The position numbers were made by a program, and so were the translations under genes. The notes under the pieces are model-generated. The model did no database searches. It was not told where the DNA came from and saw only the letters and a list, made by a program, of their open reading frames with translations. From Iris pallida (Eukaryota > Streptophyta > Magnoliopsida > Asparagales > Iridaceae), in NCBI GenBank assembly GCA_029216955.1, contig JANAVB010003400.1:11869359-11933358 (forward strand): 64,000 nt of DNA. Reading direction: 5' to 3'. Position 1 is the first letter of the stretch, and every line of letters starts with the position of its first letter. This document shows, one piece after another, positions 35,803 through 47,874 of the stretch.

Positions 35803-37207
35803 ATGTCAGTCGAGGATGCAGAGGTAGTGAGAGATATGATAGCAGGTTCTGTTCTTCTCGACTCCTTTTATGCATTCACTTTGTTTGATTCGGGGGCTTC
35901 CCAGAGTTTTGTGTCTGTATCTTTTGCTATAAGACACCAGCTTCCTTCTGAGCCATTGTCTAGGACTTGCAAGATCACGACTGGGGGTGGTATCATCCTC
36001 GTCCGTGATGTTCGCAAGGATCAAAAAGTAATTTTAGGAGGCCGAGAACTGGATGTGAGTCTGCTCGTAATGCCATTGCCGAACTACGATATTATACTCG
36101 GTATGGATTGGTTGAGTAGACACCATGCCAGTATAGATTATCGCGGTGGTAGAGTTCTCTTCAGAGTGCCAGGAGAGCCAGAGTTCGAGTTCACCAGACG
36201 AGAGACGGACCAGAGCAGCGGAGTCTTCTACGGAGCTTTAGTAGAGGAGCAGAGCGTGCCACATCCATTGATAGCTGAGTTCATCGATGTATTTCCGGAG
36301 GAGTTGCCAGGGTTATCTCCAGATAGAGATGTGGAGTTCTCTATAGATTTGGTGCCCGGCGTAGAGCCGATATCTCAGCACATCTATAGAGTGAACAACA
36401 ACGAGCTAGTAGAGTTGAAGAAGCTGGTGGATGAGTTGTAGGACAAAGGCTTCATCCGATCGAGTTTTTCACCATGGGGTACACCAGTACTCTTTATGCC
36501 GAAGAAGGATGGGTCGGTACGAATCTGTATCGACTACTGGGCTCTCAACAGCCTCACGATCAAGAACAAGTATCCGCTGCCGAGGATCGATGATCTGTTC
36601 GATCAGTTGAGCGGAGTGAAGGTATTCTCCAAAATTGATCTGAGGTCAGATTACCATCAAGTGAAGGTAAAGAAGGAGGACATTCCGAAGACAGCATTCA
36701 GGACCCGGTATGTCCAGTTTGAGTTCATGGTGATGCCGTTTGGGTTAACTAACGCCCCGGCGGTATTCATGAACTTGATGAACAAGATATTCCACCAGTA
36801 TTTGGACACGTTCGTGGTGGTGTTCATTGATGACATCTTGGTATATTCGAAGACCCCAGAGGAGCACGAGGAGCATTTGAGAGTGGTTCTGGAGACTCTC
36901 AGGAAGGAGCAGCTTTACGGCAAGCTTTCAAAGTGTGAGTTCTTTTTGGATCAAATTGATTTTCTGGGTCATGTTGTGACCAAAGATGGGATCTTAGTAG
37001 AGCCGAAGAAGATCAGTGCAGTTGAGGCGTGGACAGCACCGAGTTTAATTACGGAGATCAGGAGCTTTTTGGGATTAGCAGGCTACTACAGGAGGTTTGT
37101 TCAGGATTTCTCCTAGATTGCAGAGCCATTGACTTGGCTGACCCGGAAGGACGCAGAGTTTATCTGGTCAGAGGAATGTCAGATTGCTTTTGATGAGTTG
37201 AAGAAGC
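35803..37207 (+). pseudogene. Gypsy copy A pol, first part: protease and reverse transcriptase
   Basis: Frame 35803-36441 carries the aspartic protease, with LFDSGASQSFVS at the active site (about 35882) and the LGMDWLSRH block. After a TAG at 36439 (CAG in copy B) the frame resumes at 36496 with reverse transcriptase: [50 protein letters not shown], and the catalytic [11 protein letters not shown] (the FIDD form of YxDD, about 36827). It stops at 37114 (TAG) and is then cut at 37207 by Sirevirus E. The reading continues at 53871. Chromovirus order gag-PR-RT-RH-IN is kept. Confidence 0.9.
37203..37207 (+). other. Target-site duplication of Sirevirus E (left)
   Basis: GAAGC lies directly before the LTR start TGTAGG. 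The same five bases follow the LTR end CA at 53866-53870. Uninterrupted copy B has GAAGCGACTG here, proving the empty site. Confidence 0.95.
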
Positions 37208-38273
37208 TGTAGGAACGAAATCGTAAAGCGCAATACTTTAGAGGGGGGTGAATAGAGTTGGCAGCAGAATAATGCTAATTAAAAATTGTTAGCAGCAAGA
37301 TCACAGAATAATAATCACAACTAAATAATGTAAAGGCAGAGATAAGAAAGCAAACGCAAAGACAGCGATGTATACTGGTTTTTCTCTGTTGAGGACTAGT
37401 CCAGTCGGTAGAAATCTTGCTACCGGTTGAATCCACTATTTATAAAACCGCAAGTTTTCTTACGAAGTCCTTGTAACTTCTACAACGCGAGCTTTGATAC
37501 GAAGAACTCGTCCAACTTCAATTGTGAAGAGTTGAATCTTCTATCAAGCCTTCTGATTACAATCACTCAGAAACTTCTAGACCGCACTGTACTGGCAAAT
37601 TGACTAGAGGATTATAACTGGCTTGGGATCTGAAAATTAATGCTCGAGAAAAACTCTTTGGAAGACAGTAGGCTTTAAATAGAAAGAAGATTGAAAGTGA
37701 ATGAGTGAGTTAAAATGATCGAAATTCTTCTCTATTTATAGGAGTTCCAAAGACAGAATTCTGGCAGAATTCGGGCAGAACTCGATGAGCAAATCTCGGT
37801 CAAATCCGCAATTGCAAGAGGACCAAGTTCCAAGGAATTCAAAAATCAAAACGGCCACTAACCGAACTCTGGTCGAACTCTGGCCGAACTCTGGCCGAGT
37901 TCTGTCAGGGTTTGGTTAGTGTTTTTCAAAATAGATTTTGGGAAATTTTGAAAACCTCTTTGGAGCTTTTGTAAATACGAATGTTTTTCAAAACTAAGGA
38001 CATTTTTAAAAACATTTTAAAATTATTTTAGAATAGCCTATTTGCCAGTACGACTCGGTGTACAATGTATTTCTAGACTCAATAAAATAAAAGATTACAT
38101 TGCTCAAAGAAATACAGACTCGAACAGGCAAACAACGCTTCGGTCTTGAACTGAGTAGATAGCCGTTCTTGATCATGTCCAAGAGTCCGAGATATCCTGA
38201 CTAGCTTCATATATCGAGACAGAGTTTGATCAATTATTAAAATCAGTTTGACCATATGACCAATGGGCCAACA
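37208..38273 (-). mobile_element. Sirevirus E 3' LTR (1066 bp)
   Basis: TGTAGGAACG at 37208 to GGGCCAACA at 38273; on the minus strand it opens TGTTGGCCC. A textbook plant TATA box, TATAAATA on the minus strand, is at 37740-37733. It is bounded on the inner side by a polypurine tract. Confidence 0.95.
37733..37740 (-). promoter_or_regulatory. TATA box in Sirevirus E LTR
   Basis: CTATAAATAGAG on the minus strand, kept identically in the other LTR (53332-53325), where it would drive the element's transcription. Confidence 0.7.
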
Positions 38274-38288
38274 ATCTCCCCTATTTTG
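38274..38288 (-). other. Sirevirus E polypurine tract
   Basis: The minus strand reads AAAATAGGGGAGAT directly before the 3' LTR start TGTTGG. It closely matches the tract of Sirevirus D at 29730. Confidence 0.85.
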
Positions 38289-38787
38289 ATAATTGACAAA
38301 CTATGAATGATATAACATCTTTTGAGATAAGATACCACAAAAATTATTGAAAATTGTTCAATCCCTGTATTATTCTCAAAACAAAATGTTAGATCCTTTT
38401 TCTCCCCCGTTGTCACTTAGCAAAATAATTGCGAAGAAATAGGCTCTCCCGCAATTAATGCATAAGCTTCAATAGTGAAGAAACACAAGATAAATAATAT
38501 CTCATGGAGTAAGAATATACAAGACATAACAGAGAAGTATTTCACAGGCAGTTTATAATATAGAAGCAGATAAAGATGCTAAAATAAAGAAACTGATATG
38601 AAAGATAAACTACGCATCCCATAAAAATAAAATGATGTTCAAGAGACATCAAGAAATATCCAGTACAAGTCCTCAAAAAAATACTGATAATAAAAGCTAA
38701 AAGGAAAGAAACTTGGAATGTCGGAGCATTTCCAAGTGTACAGATACAATAACTAAGTCTCAAAATCAGCTAATATATCATCATCAC

Positions 38788-40072
38788 ATCTCCTCCTCCT
38801 CCTCATCATAATCAGCATGACCGGCATGTCCAGAAGGACCAGCTCCAGAAGTACCAGCGCCAGAAGGGTGAGGAGGGGGCCAGCGTAAAACTCACCGACA
38901 AAGTCTCGAGGAGGGGCACGATCAGAACGATATCAATCATATGCGTTACAGGGCTGAAAGTAGGCATGAACAGCCTCATCCTCACAGCGGTAACCAGAAA
39001 AGGCTGGATCTCTAGGAATAGAATCGGCAGAATGTCCAGTCTGAGCAAATCGGAGATCAGCTAGAGAATTTGCTATCACCTGATAACGAGTGACATCACG
39101 GAACTCACGTTCGCGTGCCATATCCGTCATCGAGACGTGCAAATCAGAAAGATGCTGGTGTATGCCATCAAAGGTCATGGCATACTGCTGAGTAGGTGGA
39201 GGAGGTGGAGCAATAGGAGGAGCAGCAGCAGTCATACTACGACGAGATAGCTTAAGAAACTTGGGCTCAGGGTCTTGAGTACAAGTTGACAGATCAATAT
39301 CAAAACGCTGGAAGATGCGTGGGAGAATCATCGCATAAGAGAGATTTCTATCTCTTGCACGACAACGTCCCATCATCTGGATAATAGTCTTAGGGGCAGA
39401 AAAAGGAATCCCCTTAAGAATATGATACATAGCAGATAGCTCAAGTGATGTGACATCATCCTTTGAAGTAGACTTCGGAAGGAGAGTGGAGTAGATGATG
39501 CGATGCAATTCATAACTAAACAAGTTCAAGTTATTGGCCTTGAACTTTCCAGAGTGAACTCGATCAGGGGCACAGAGTTCAGCTTTGAAACTAGCAAGTG
39601 TCGTACTGTAGGAGAAATCAAATTCAGTGATATCATCAAGCGGTGCACCTTCGTTAGAAAGACCAAGGATTTCCGCTAAGAGGACATCATTGAACTCGAT
39701 CTCTAGTCCGCCAACACGAGTACTTACGTCAATCGTGTTTAGTACGATATTGCAATAGAAAAGTCTAATAGCATTAGTAGCTACCGGGAAACAAAGTTTA
39801 TCAACGTGTTATAACCCTAATGCTTTAAAATAAGGGCGGTGATCTAGAAACACAGTCCATTTGATAGGAGCGCCTGTGCATATAGATCTCATAAAAAAGT
39901 CTCCATACCACAGAAGGGCTTGATCTAGGGTTTGAAAATAAAACTCATCGAACGCGCCATCGCCCGATTGAACTGGTGAAAAGAGGAAATCTGTGTGTGG
40001 ATTTGAAGATGATCCTTCCTCACTAGGATTGGTTGTCTTCTTCCTCTTGAAGGGGTTGAATCCCTTAGGCAT
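38788..40072 (-). pseudogene. Sirevirus E env-like ORF downstream of pol, nearly intact
   Basis: A minus-strand frame starts at an ATG at 40072 (MPKGFNPFKRKK). It is interrupted by a single TAA at 39811-39809, and is open on both sides of it down to a TGA at 38935-38933. A Gly-rich, Glu-rich tail in a shifted frame ends near 38788. Visible features: a basic N-terminus, a Ser-rich stretch, a globular middle (LNLFSYELHRIIYSTLLP, IIQMMGRCRARDRNLSYAM), a proline run (APPIAPPPPP, about 39210) and a probable helical segment. No convincing signal peptide or transmembrane helix was seen, so 'env-like' refers to position and relatives in Sireviruses, not proven function. Sirevirus D has a collinear C-terminal relative at 30314-30586. 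Confidence 0.7.
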
Positions 40073-40686
40073 TGTGCAAATAAAGTAAATATGCAAGAAT
40101 TTGAAAGGAGGAGAAATATGGAGTTATACCTCCCGAGATTCAAGTATGCTGTAGAGGACAACGATCTTCGTACGAATCCAAAATTTGGATGGATTTCACC
40201 ACGTAGATTTGGAGAAACGAAGTGGTAAAGAACTAGGGTTTGGAGAGCTTCGCGCGGCTGCTGTTGCTGTGGAAGAGTTTTTAGAAGCAACGAAGAAGAA
40301 GAGGCTCTCGGGTTCTGGTTATATAACCAGATACCAGTAACCGAACTCGGGCCGAATTCGGTCCGAACTCTGGCCGAATTCGCCTAGGGGTTCTGTTAGT
40401 TGGTTTGGGCCACTTTCTTTTTCATTGACTCATTTCAAAAATTTAATTCAAAGATTAGTAATTTCAACCTTCAATTAATATAATTATTATTATTTTATAG
40501 ATTAAATTTTGTTACACAGCGACTGTCTCAGATTAGCTGTAGGAGTACTGTCCTAGCTGGCGGAGGTTCACCGGGGAACTCTTAAGTACCGCTTTGCTTC
40601 AACCGTAGTTGTGGTGACAGACAGACTCTTTATTGGCTTGTCTCTAACACAGTTTTTGCGTATTGAAATATAATCATAAAACAAAA

Positions 40687-43600
40687 TTAATTAACATTAT
40701 TGATGTCTAAAATTCCTAATTCTCGACGTAGATAATTGAAACGATCTTATGCTAGAGGTTTTGTGAAGATGTCAGCTAATTGATTCTCAGTGTCTATGTA
40801 TACAAGGTCAATATCTCCATTCTGATGATGATCTCTAAGAAAATGATGTCGGATCTCGATATGTTTAGTACGAGAGTGACATACTGGATTCTTAGTCAAA
40901 TTAATAGTGCTAGTGTTATCACAAAAAATGGGAATGTGTGTGAAAAATAAATCATAGTCTTCCAAGGTTTGTTTCATCCACAAAATCTGAGCACAACAAC
41001 GTCCTGCGACGATATACTCAGCCTCTATTGTTGATAGGGCTACAGAATTTTGCTTTTTACTAAACCATGAGACTAAAGCCTTGCCTAAGAAATGACATGT
41101 GCCGCTGGTACTTTTTCTATCAACTTTGCATCCAGCAAAATCTGCATCCGAGTAACCAAAAAGGTCAAAGGACTTGGTTTTGGAATACCATAAGCCAACA
41201 GAAGAAGTGCCCTTAAGGTATCGAAAGATACGCTTTACTGCGTACAGATGTGATTCCTTTGGATTAGCTTGAAAACATGCACACATGCAAACACTAAACA
41301 TAATATCTGGACGACTAGCAGTTAAATAAAGTAAACTACCGATCATACCTCGATACTTACGTGTGTCGACAGGCTTCCCTTGTTCATCAATATCAAGCTT
41401 TGTTGAAGTTGCCATTGGTGTGCCAATAGGTTTGACATTGTCCAGATCAAACTTCTTTAGCAGATCTTTTGTGTACTTAGCTTGATTTATGAATGTTCCA
41501 TTGTCAGTTTGTTTGATTTGCAGTCCGAGAAAGAATTTTAGCTCTCCTATCATGCTCATCTCAAACTCGTTCTGCATACACTTAGAGAATTCTTGACAAA
41601 GAGATTCATCAGTAAATCCAAATATAATATCATCAACATAGACTTGTATTAAGAGAAGCTTGCCATTAAAAGACTTAATAAAAAGTGTAGTGTCAACCTT
41701 GCTCTTTAAAAAACCGTTGTCAAGTAGGAAAGAGCTTAGACGATCATACCAAGCATGAGGGGCTTGTTTTAAACCGTACAAAGCTTTCTTCAACTTGAAA
41801 ACATGATCAGGGTTTTTAAAATCTGTGAAACCTGGAGGTTGTGCTACAAAAACTTCTTCTTTTATCAAACCATTTAAAAATGCACTCTTGACATCCATTT
41901 GAAATAATTTGAAATTATGAAAATATGCAAATGCACATAACATGCGAATGGATTCTAATCTCGCAACTAAGGCATAAGTCTCATCGTAGTCGATACCTTC
42001 TTCCTGATTGTATCCTTGAGCTACGAGACGAGCCTTATTGCGAGTCACTAGACCATTCTCGTTCAGTTTATTTTGGAATACCTATCGGGTGCCAATGACC
42101 GGATGATCAATAGGCTTGGGAACAAGTTCCCAAACTTGATTCCATTTAAATTGGTTTAATTCCTCATGTATAGCATCTAACAAAAAATGATCACTACATG
42201 CTTCGTCAATGGTTTTGGGTTCTAGCTGTGAAATGAATGCAACAATAGAAACAATATCTCTACTGGATGTACGAGTACTTACACCTTTGGTAATATCACC
42301 AATTACCAAATCCTTTGGATGATCAGCCGTAAATTTTAATCTTTTCGGCAGACTCCGAAGGTAGCTGGTTCCTAGATCTTCTCTAGGAGGATCAGCTGGT
42401 GCTTAGCTGGGTACATTGAGATCTTCATCATTGTCATCGATTGTCATTTGATTTAGTTCATCAAAGGTGACATTGATCGATTCTTCGATGATCATAGTTC
42501 GTTTGTTGAAGACTCTGTATCCTTTGCTCTTGGCCGCATAACCTAAAAATATACCTTCATCGGCCTTTTCGTCAAACTTTCCCAAATTATCTTTTGTATT
42601 AAGAATAAAGCATTTACAACCAAATATTCTAAAATATGAAACAGATGGAATTCTATCAAACCATAGCTCAAATGGAGTCTTCTTCGATTTGGGTCGAATT
42701 AGAACTCTTTTGAGAACAAAACAAGCTGTATTGACAGCTTCAGCCCAGAAATATTTGGGTAGACTAAACTGGTTTAACATTACTCTGGCTATTTCGGATA
42801 GAGTTCTGTTCTTACGTTCCACAACTCCATTTTGTTGTGGAGTCCTAGGGCAGGAGAACTCGTGTACAAAACCGTGTGTCACAAAATTGCTCAAACTCTG
42901 CATTCTCGAATTTGCCACCATGATCGCTTCTAATACGAGTGATCATGTAACCTTTTTTATTCTGTACTTTCTTGCAAAAGGCGACAAATTCGGATAATGC
43001 ATCATTCTTGCGTGTCAAAAAGTATACCCACGTGTATCTAGAGTAATCATCTACAATTACAAAAGCATATAGCTTACCTCCGAGGCTAGCAACTCTGCTA
43101 GGACTAAATAAGTCCATATGTAGTAATTGTAGAGGTCTAGTAGTACATACAGCGTTTACTGACTTGAAAGAGGATCGAGTAGCTTTGTTCTTTTCACATT
43201 GGCTGCATACCGAATCCTTCTTGAATGTTATGTCCGGTAAACCGCGTACTAGCTTCTTCGTGGATAATCTTGAGAATGTGTCCATATTTGTGTGACCGAG
43301 TCTCATATGCCACAGATGACTCTCATCACTTTTAGCCATTAAGCATCTACCTGAAATGTTAGTTTCTTCCAACAAATAGAAAACATATATGTTGTCTTCC
43401 CTGATACCTTCAAAGATAGTACTACCAGTTGAGCTATCAACTATAGTACATTTGTCTTTGCCAAAGTTAATGCCATAACCATGATCAGCTAAATGACTTA
43501 TGCTGAGTAGATTATGTTTCAACTCGGTAACCAGACAGACATCCTTAATCACAGGATAGGGAGACTTACGAACATCACCGATACCAATGATATACCCTTT

Positions 43601-43738
43601 CAAGTTGTTACCGAAGGAGACATAACCTTCCTTCTTTTTCTTCGACAGTATTGCAAATAATGTAGCATCACCGGTCATATGCCGTGAACAACCGCTGTCG
43701 AGGATCCATTTGCTTTTAGCATGTGAAAGGTGTTCCAC
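40687..43738 (-). pseudogene. Sirevirus E pol: protease, integrase, RT, RNase H
   Basis: The minus-strand frame begins with the protease motif WILDSGCSRHMTG (about 43705). Then come the GAG-pre-integrase HHCC region (HLWHMRLGH ... CSQCEKNK) and the integrase with HMDLFSP, RSDHGGKFEN and NGVVERKNRTL holding the D, D and E residues. RT follows (ARLVAQGYNQEEG, QMDVKSAFLNG, VYVDDIIFG near 41635), then RNase H (SDADFAGC, STIEAEYI) and the ending ADIFTKPLA. Breaks: a frameshift near 42880 between the second D and E, TAA at 42405-42403, TAG at 42081-42079 (a Trp site), and a stop right after KPLA with the frame then open to TAA at 40687. Copia order IN before RT is clear. Otherwise well preserved. 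Confidence 0.92.
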
Positions 43739-44648
43739 CTACAAAACAATTTACAGATGAAACTTTTGGTACCCATTTTTTGTAGGGTCCTGAAATGTTA
43801 GCTTTTGGTATCCATGCATAAATATTTAAATCAACAAGCTTTCTGATTCTACATGCAGGAGAAATATGACCAATGAGGCCACAATAATGACATTGTGCAT
43901 GTTGAGTGTTGAAAGCTGAGTGGTGTGCATGGTTGGTAGGTTTAGGTTTTCTAATATAGAAGAAAGCATATCTATAATCCTGTTTGGGCTTAACCTTTTG
44001 GGGTAAAGGTTTGATATGGTTAGGTCTGACAGTGTTTGGTTTGGGAATGTTTCGATTTTTCGGTAAGTGACACGTGTTAGGGTAGGAAGCAGCAGTCTCA
44101 GGATGCTTTTCTAACCTAATTTCCAATCTTTTGGAAGTGTCATACAACTTAGTATAGTCAAAAGTGAGTGCTTCCATTCTGACTTGTGCACTTTGAAGAC
44201 TTTTCTTCTCTTTAGAAAGTTCTTCTTTCAGTTGGTCAATAACCTTGTCTTTTTTTCGGATGACTTGGTAGTCTCATGTAATAAGAGCTTAATAGAAGAA
44301 AGCTCACTAGACTCACTAACATTATTTCTAACCTCAGCTAGTAGGTCGGTAAGTCTTTCTATTTCACCTTTGTACTTTTTGAGTACCTTCTTAGAGGTCT
44401 GATATTTGCTACGCAGTTTCCTGTAATCACTTATCAGTTCACTGAAGGCATCTCCTAATTGCTCAAAGGTGAAGTCATCATATGTATCAACTACAGGTTC
44501 AGTAGGTACCTGATCGGATGCCATAAAGCATATGTTTGCAGCGTCTTCTGATTGTTCATCTTCTGAGTCGCTGGCTTCACTTTCATGCCATATGCTGGTG
44601 TTGGCATACTTCCGTGATGTTGATCTCTTCAGGTTCCCTTTCTCATAC
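43716..44648 (-). pseudogene. Sirevirus E gag, C-terminal part with CCHC zinc knuckle
   Basis: The minus-strand frame from 44648 reads an acidic segment (ESEASDSEDEQSEDAANICF) and then a coiled-coil-like Lys/Glu-rich stretch (ELISDYRKLRSKYQTSKKVL). After a frame change near 44230 come Pro/Lys-rich sequence and the zinc knuckle CHYCGLIGHISPACRIRK (about 43900). It runs into the protease region. It is separated from the N-terminal gag half by element C. Sirevirus Gag is typically long with such a coiled coil. Confidence 0.8.
44644..44648. other. Probable target-site duplication of element C (left)
   Basis: CATAC precedes the terminal TGTCATGCCCC. The same five bases occur at 51951-51955 on the other side. 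Confidence 0.65.
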
Positions 44649-46051
44649 TGTCATGCCCCAGAACCAGAATACTGGAGAGCGGGGGCAGACATAGCCAGCT
44701 ACGTAATCCTAAAGTACGTTAATACTCTGAAATCACGTATAAGCTGTCAAGACATGGGGGTTACTCTACAAGCCATCAGTCAATCCTATGGTTTAACAAT
44801 CCTAGGTATCTCAATCACAGGCAATTATACAAGAGCAAAGAGTACGATCATCATACATACAATAGTAAGGCGTCCCGAACCATATATACATGACTGATCA
44901 TGAAGCCAGTACCACAGAACTGATGACTAGCTAGAGTATTAGTTGTACATGATAAGGACTAGCTATAGTCTAGAATACACATATCATGTTTATGCCCGTA
45001 GGCTACAATATCAAGAAAAATACCAAAACACGAGCTAAACACGTGCTCGGGGCTAAACGTTATAAGAAAAGAATTTACATATCAGTGGGAGAATGAAGAA
45101 GAACCCACTGAGGCACTCTGGTGCTCCGGCTGGTCACCATCGAGTAGATGGTGCGATAGATCCTTCGGGCTCTTCTATCAGAACCTGGCCATGCAAAACC
45201 AGTGGGGTCAGACCCCAAATAGAAAGTACCACAAAGGAGGCCGAACTATGAACTTAAAACCAGCAATCATAGGCAATCAACAGGAAGAGAAAGCAATAAG
45301 TAAGGGAGGATCGAGATTCGTGCAGTACCAATGCACTTATCCCGAACATAGGGAGACAGTAAGCAAATCATCATTTGACATAAAGTAAACTGGAGAACAT
45401 GTTAAATAAATAGAACTGGAAAGGAGATATACGATGAGATAACCATGGGACTATTCAGATAACCAGGTTACAACCCATAAACCAAACAAGGACCGGGGTT
45501 GTAACCCTTCGTTTGAACAGAACTTGGTTTCTCCCACCATTTATCGGCAGGATAAAATAAAAAATCAGGACATGTAACAATCATGTACAAGATCAAGACG
45601 AGACTAGACTGAGTAAACTCCATTCAACATTCACGGCCAAGCCAATAAGTATGGCTTGATACTTTAACTAACTAGGGTTATCACAGTCCTAGTTACTAGC
45701 CATATGCAATGAGATTATTCCACAGCCACAAGCCCTGCAGACCATCCAGGTTATCCAGGCGACATTTAGTACAATAAGGGTGCAACACATGACAGTGTGC
45801 TGGAAATGTGCCCTATTCGTCGGCAGGCTACAAGTCCACATGCATGCCCAGATAACGGGATTGCCTGTAACTGGGAAATCTCTTATGAACTACTTGTTTA
45901 TTCTAGTCATTAGCCTAGCCCGATTTAATATGACTCCATGACCGTGGGAAATCAGGAATTCATGTCCTAGACATGATGCAAGACTAGACGGTAGCTTACA
46001 CAAGCACATTCAATACAACACCCACGGTGTCAGGAAACTAATTAATTCTTG

Positions 46052-46260
46052 TCACGAGTGCGCCACGACGGGCCACTATCATTATCATTATTACATATCA
46101 AGAGAGCGCCACGACGGGACACTATTATTATCATTATTACTTATCAAGAGTGCGCCACGACGGGCCACTATCAAGTCATTCTTATTTATCATTTCAAGTT
46201 ATCATGTCAAGAATATCATGTCAAGTTCATTTCAAGAGTGCACCACTACGGGTCATTGTC
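46052..46260. repeat. Tandem repeat with GTGCGCCACGACGGGCCACTAT unit in element C LTR
   Basis: Three to four units of GAGTGCGCCACGACGGG plus CACTAT(CATTAT)n and TATCAAG, about 45-50 bases each, later units decayed. The same array is in the other LTR at about 50030-50235. Confidence 0.8.
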
Positions 46261-46429
46261 GTGTCATGTCATTTATCAAAGAAGGAAGAAATTTGCACAA
46301 TTAAATAATAATATATTAATAATATATATATTCTTGAAGCCAAGGAGAAACTCTACAACTTTCATATTGGGAGTGGAAAGAAATTCTGACCACAATTCAG
46401 GCAAATAAAATATTTAAACAATCAAAGTG

Positions 46430-47185
46430 GACCCCATGCGGCCCAAAAGTGGGAGAACATATATGCAGCCAAAGAGAGTGGGAGGCCACCCATACGGCCA
46501 GCCAAAGCTTATGCGGCCAGAAAAATAGCTGAAGGGGGCCATGCGGCCAAGAGTAAATGCTAACAAGAAATATTCATGCAGTCAGAAAAGACAGAGAGTG
46601 GGAAGACAATAAATGCGAGCCTCCACTTAAACAAAGGAAGGGCACGTGGCCAAACAATAAAATGATGACTGTCAGTAAAAGAGTGGCTCACGTGGCCAAA
46701 ATATTAGATAGTGGGGGAAGGGAGCCTATGCGGCTCACCTTAGATTCCATGCAAAAATACAACATGCAAATTATAATATTTAATGGCCAAAGGCCATGCA
46801 GCTCTGCATCAAGCAATTATTAATGCTGTAAATATCCATGCGGCTCACCCTCACATTTACTTACATGAAAATACAATCAAATAAATAAATAAATAATTAA
46901 ATAATGGCCATACGGTTTGCTTGCATAAAAATGCAAACAAGCAACTAATATTAAATAATTTTCTTATACGGCTCACTAAGTGGTTCCATGCGGCCAGCAA
47001 TGCAGTTAAATAAATAATAATAATAAAAAAGCCATACAATTAATTCTCATACGACCAGGGCAAAAGGCCATGCGGCCCAGGCAAGTTGCATGCAAATGCA
47101 TGCAAGCTTGCAAGCAACTAAATAAAAGGGCCATGCAATAAATAATGCTCATACGGCCAGAAGCTAAAATGCTCATGCGGCTCAG
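46430..47185. repeat. Dispersed CATGCGGC(C/T) words in element C LTR
   Basis: About fifteen copies of CATGCGGC or one-base variants (CATACGGC, TATGCGGC) are spread at irregular spacing over 750 bases. They are repeated at 50405-51160 in the other LTR, often where the first LTR has CATACGG instead. The word holds a CHG and a CpG site and a CATG palindrome. Role unknown. Confidence 0.7.
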
Positions 47186-47874
47186 AGAACTATTCTTCTT
47201 CTCCACTTTCCGAGAAGAAGAACACCATGAAGCCATGCTTCAAAGCTCCATAAATTCGTCATCCAGAGTCCAAATCCGAACTTCCATAGGTCAAAATGGG
47301 GTAGAATGAAATTTTCTACAACATGGAACCATCAGTTGACAAAAATATACAAGTTTGACATATCAAAACCCATGAAAACCGAAAATACCATAAAGCTAGA
47401 TATACAACAATCCACTCGGTAAAACCGAAAACTTCAAGTTTTAAAGATGCTTAGAATCATGCAAGGAAGAGAATGGAACAAACGAAATTGAAATAGTCCA
47501 ATATTCGGCAAGGTGTACTTGCCTCTCTCCAATGGCTAGGGTTTGGTGGAAAAGAAATGAATGAGGGTGAATGAGGAGGAAGAGAGAAAAAGTGGCTTAT
47601 ATAACAAGCTCAAGTGATCTCCACCATTCATTCCTCTCTACTCAATCTAAACCATACACCTCATCTCATGAGAAACCAACTAAACCAAACCAAACCAAAC
47701 CAAGTCAAAGTGGAACCGAACCAAATTAATAAAACCAAATCCAAGTTAAACCAAGTCACGAAAACCCTGCACTTCGGAAAATTTTAAAATATCACGCAAA
47801 TCGATAAATATAAAATACGACTCAAATAAACACGTATCCGTATAAAATATCGATACAGTGAGACGGGTCTCACA

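Larger units (their letters stand above)
44649..47874 (-). mobile_element. Element C 3' LTR (3226 bp)
   Basis: On the minus strand it begins TGTGAGACCCGTCTC at 47874, after a polypurine tract (AAGGTGTGGAGAGT), and ends GGGGCATGACA at 44649. It contains a ~50-base tandem repeat (46052-46260) and many CATGCGGC words (46430-47185). Confidence 0.9.

Noticed and set aside
46049..47236. Frames of 60-120 codons in element C LTR, repeated at 50086-51261
   Set aside because: They lie inside an LTR, are built on tandem repeats and CATGCGG words, and are not kept open equally in both copies.
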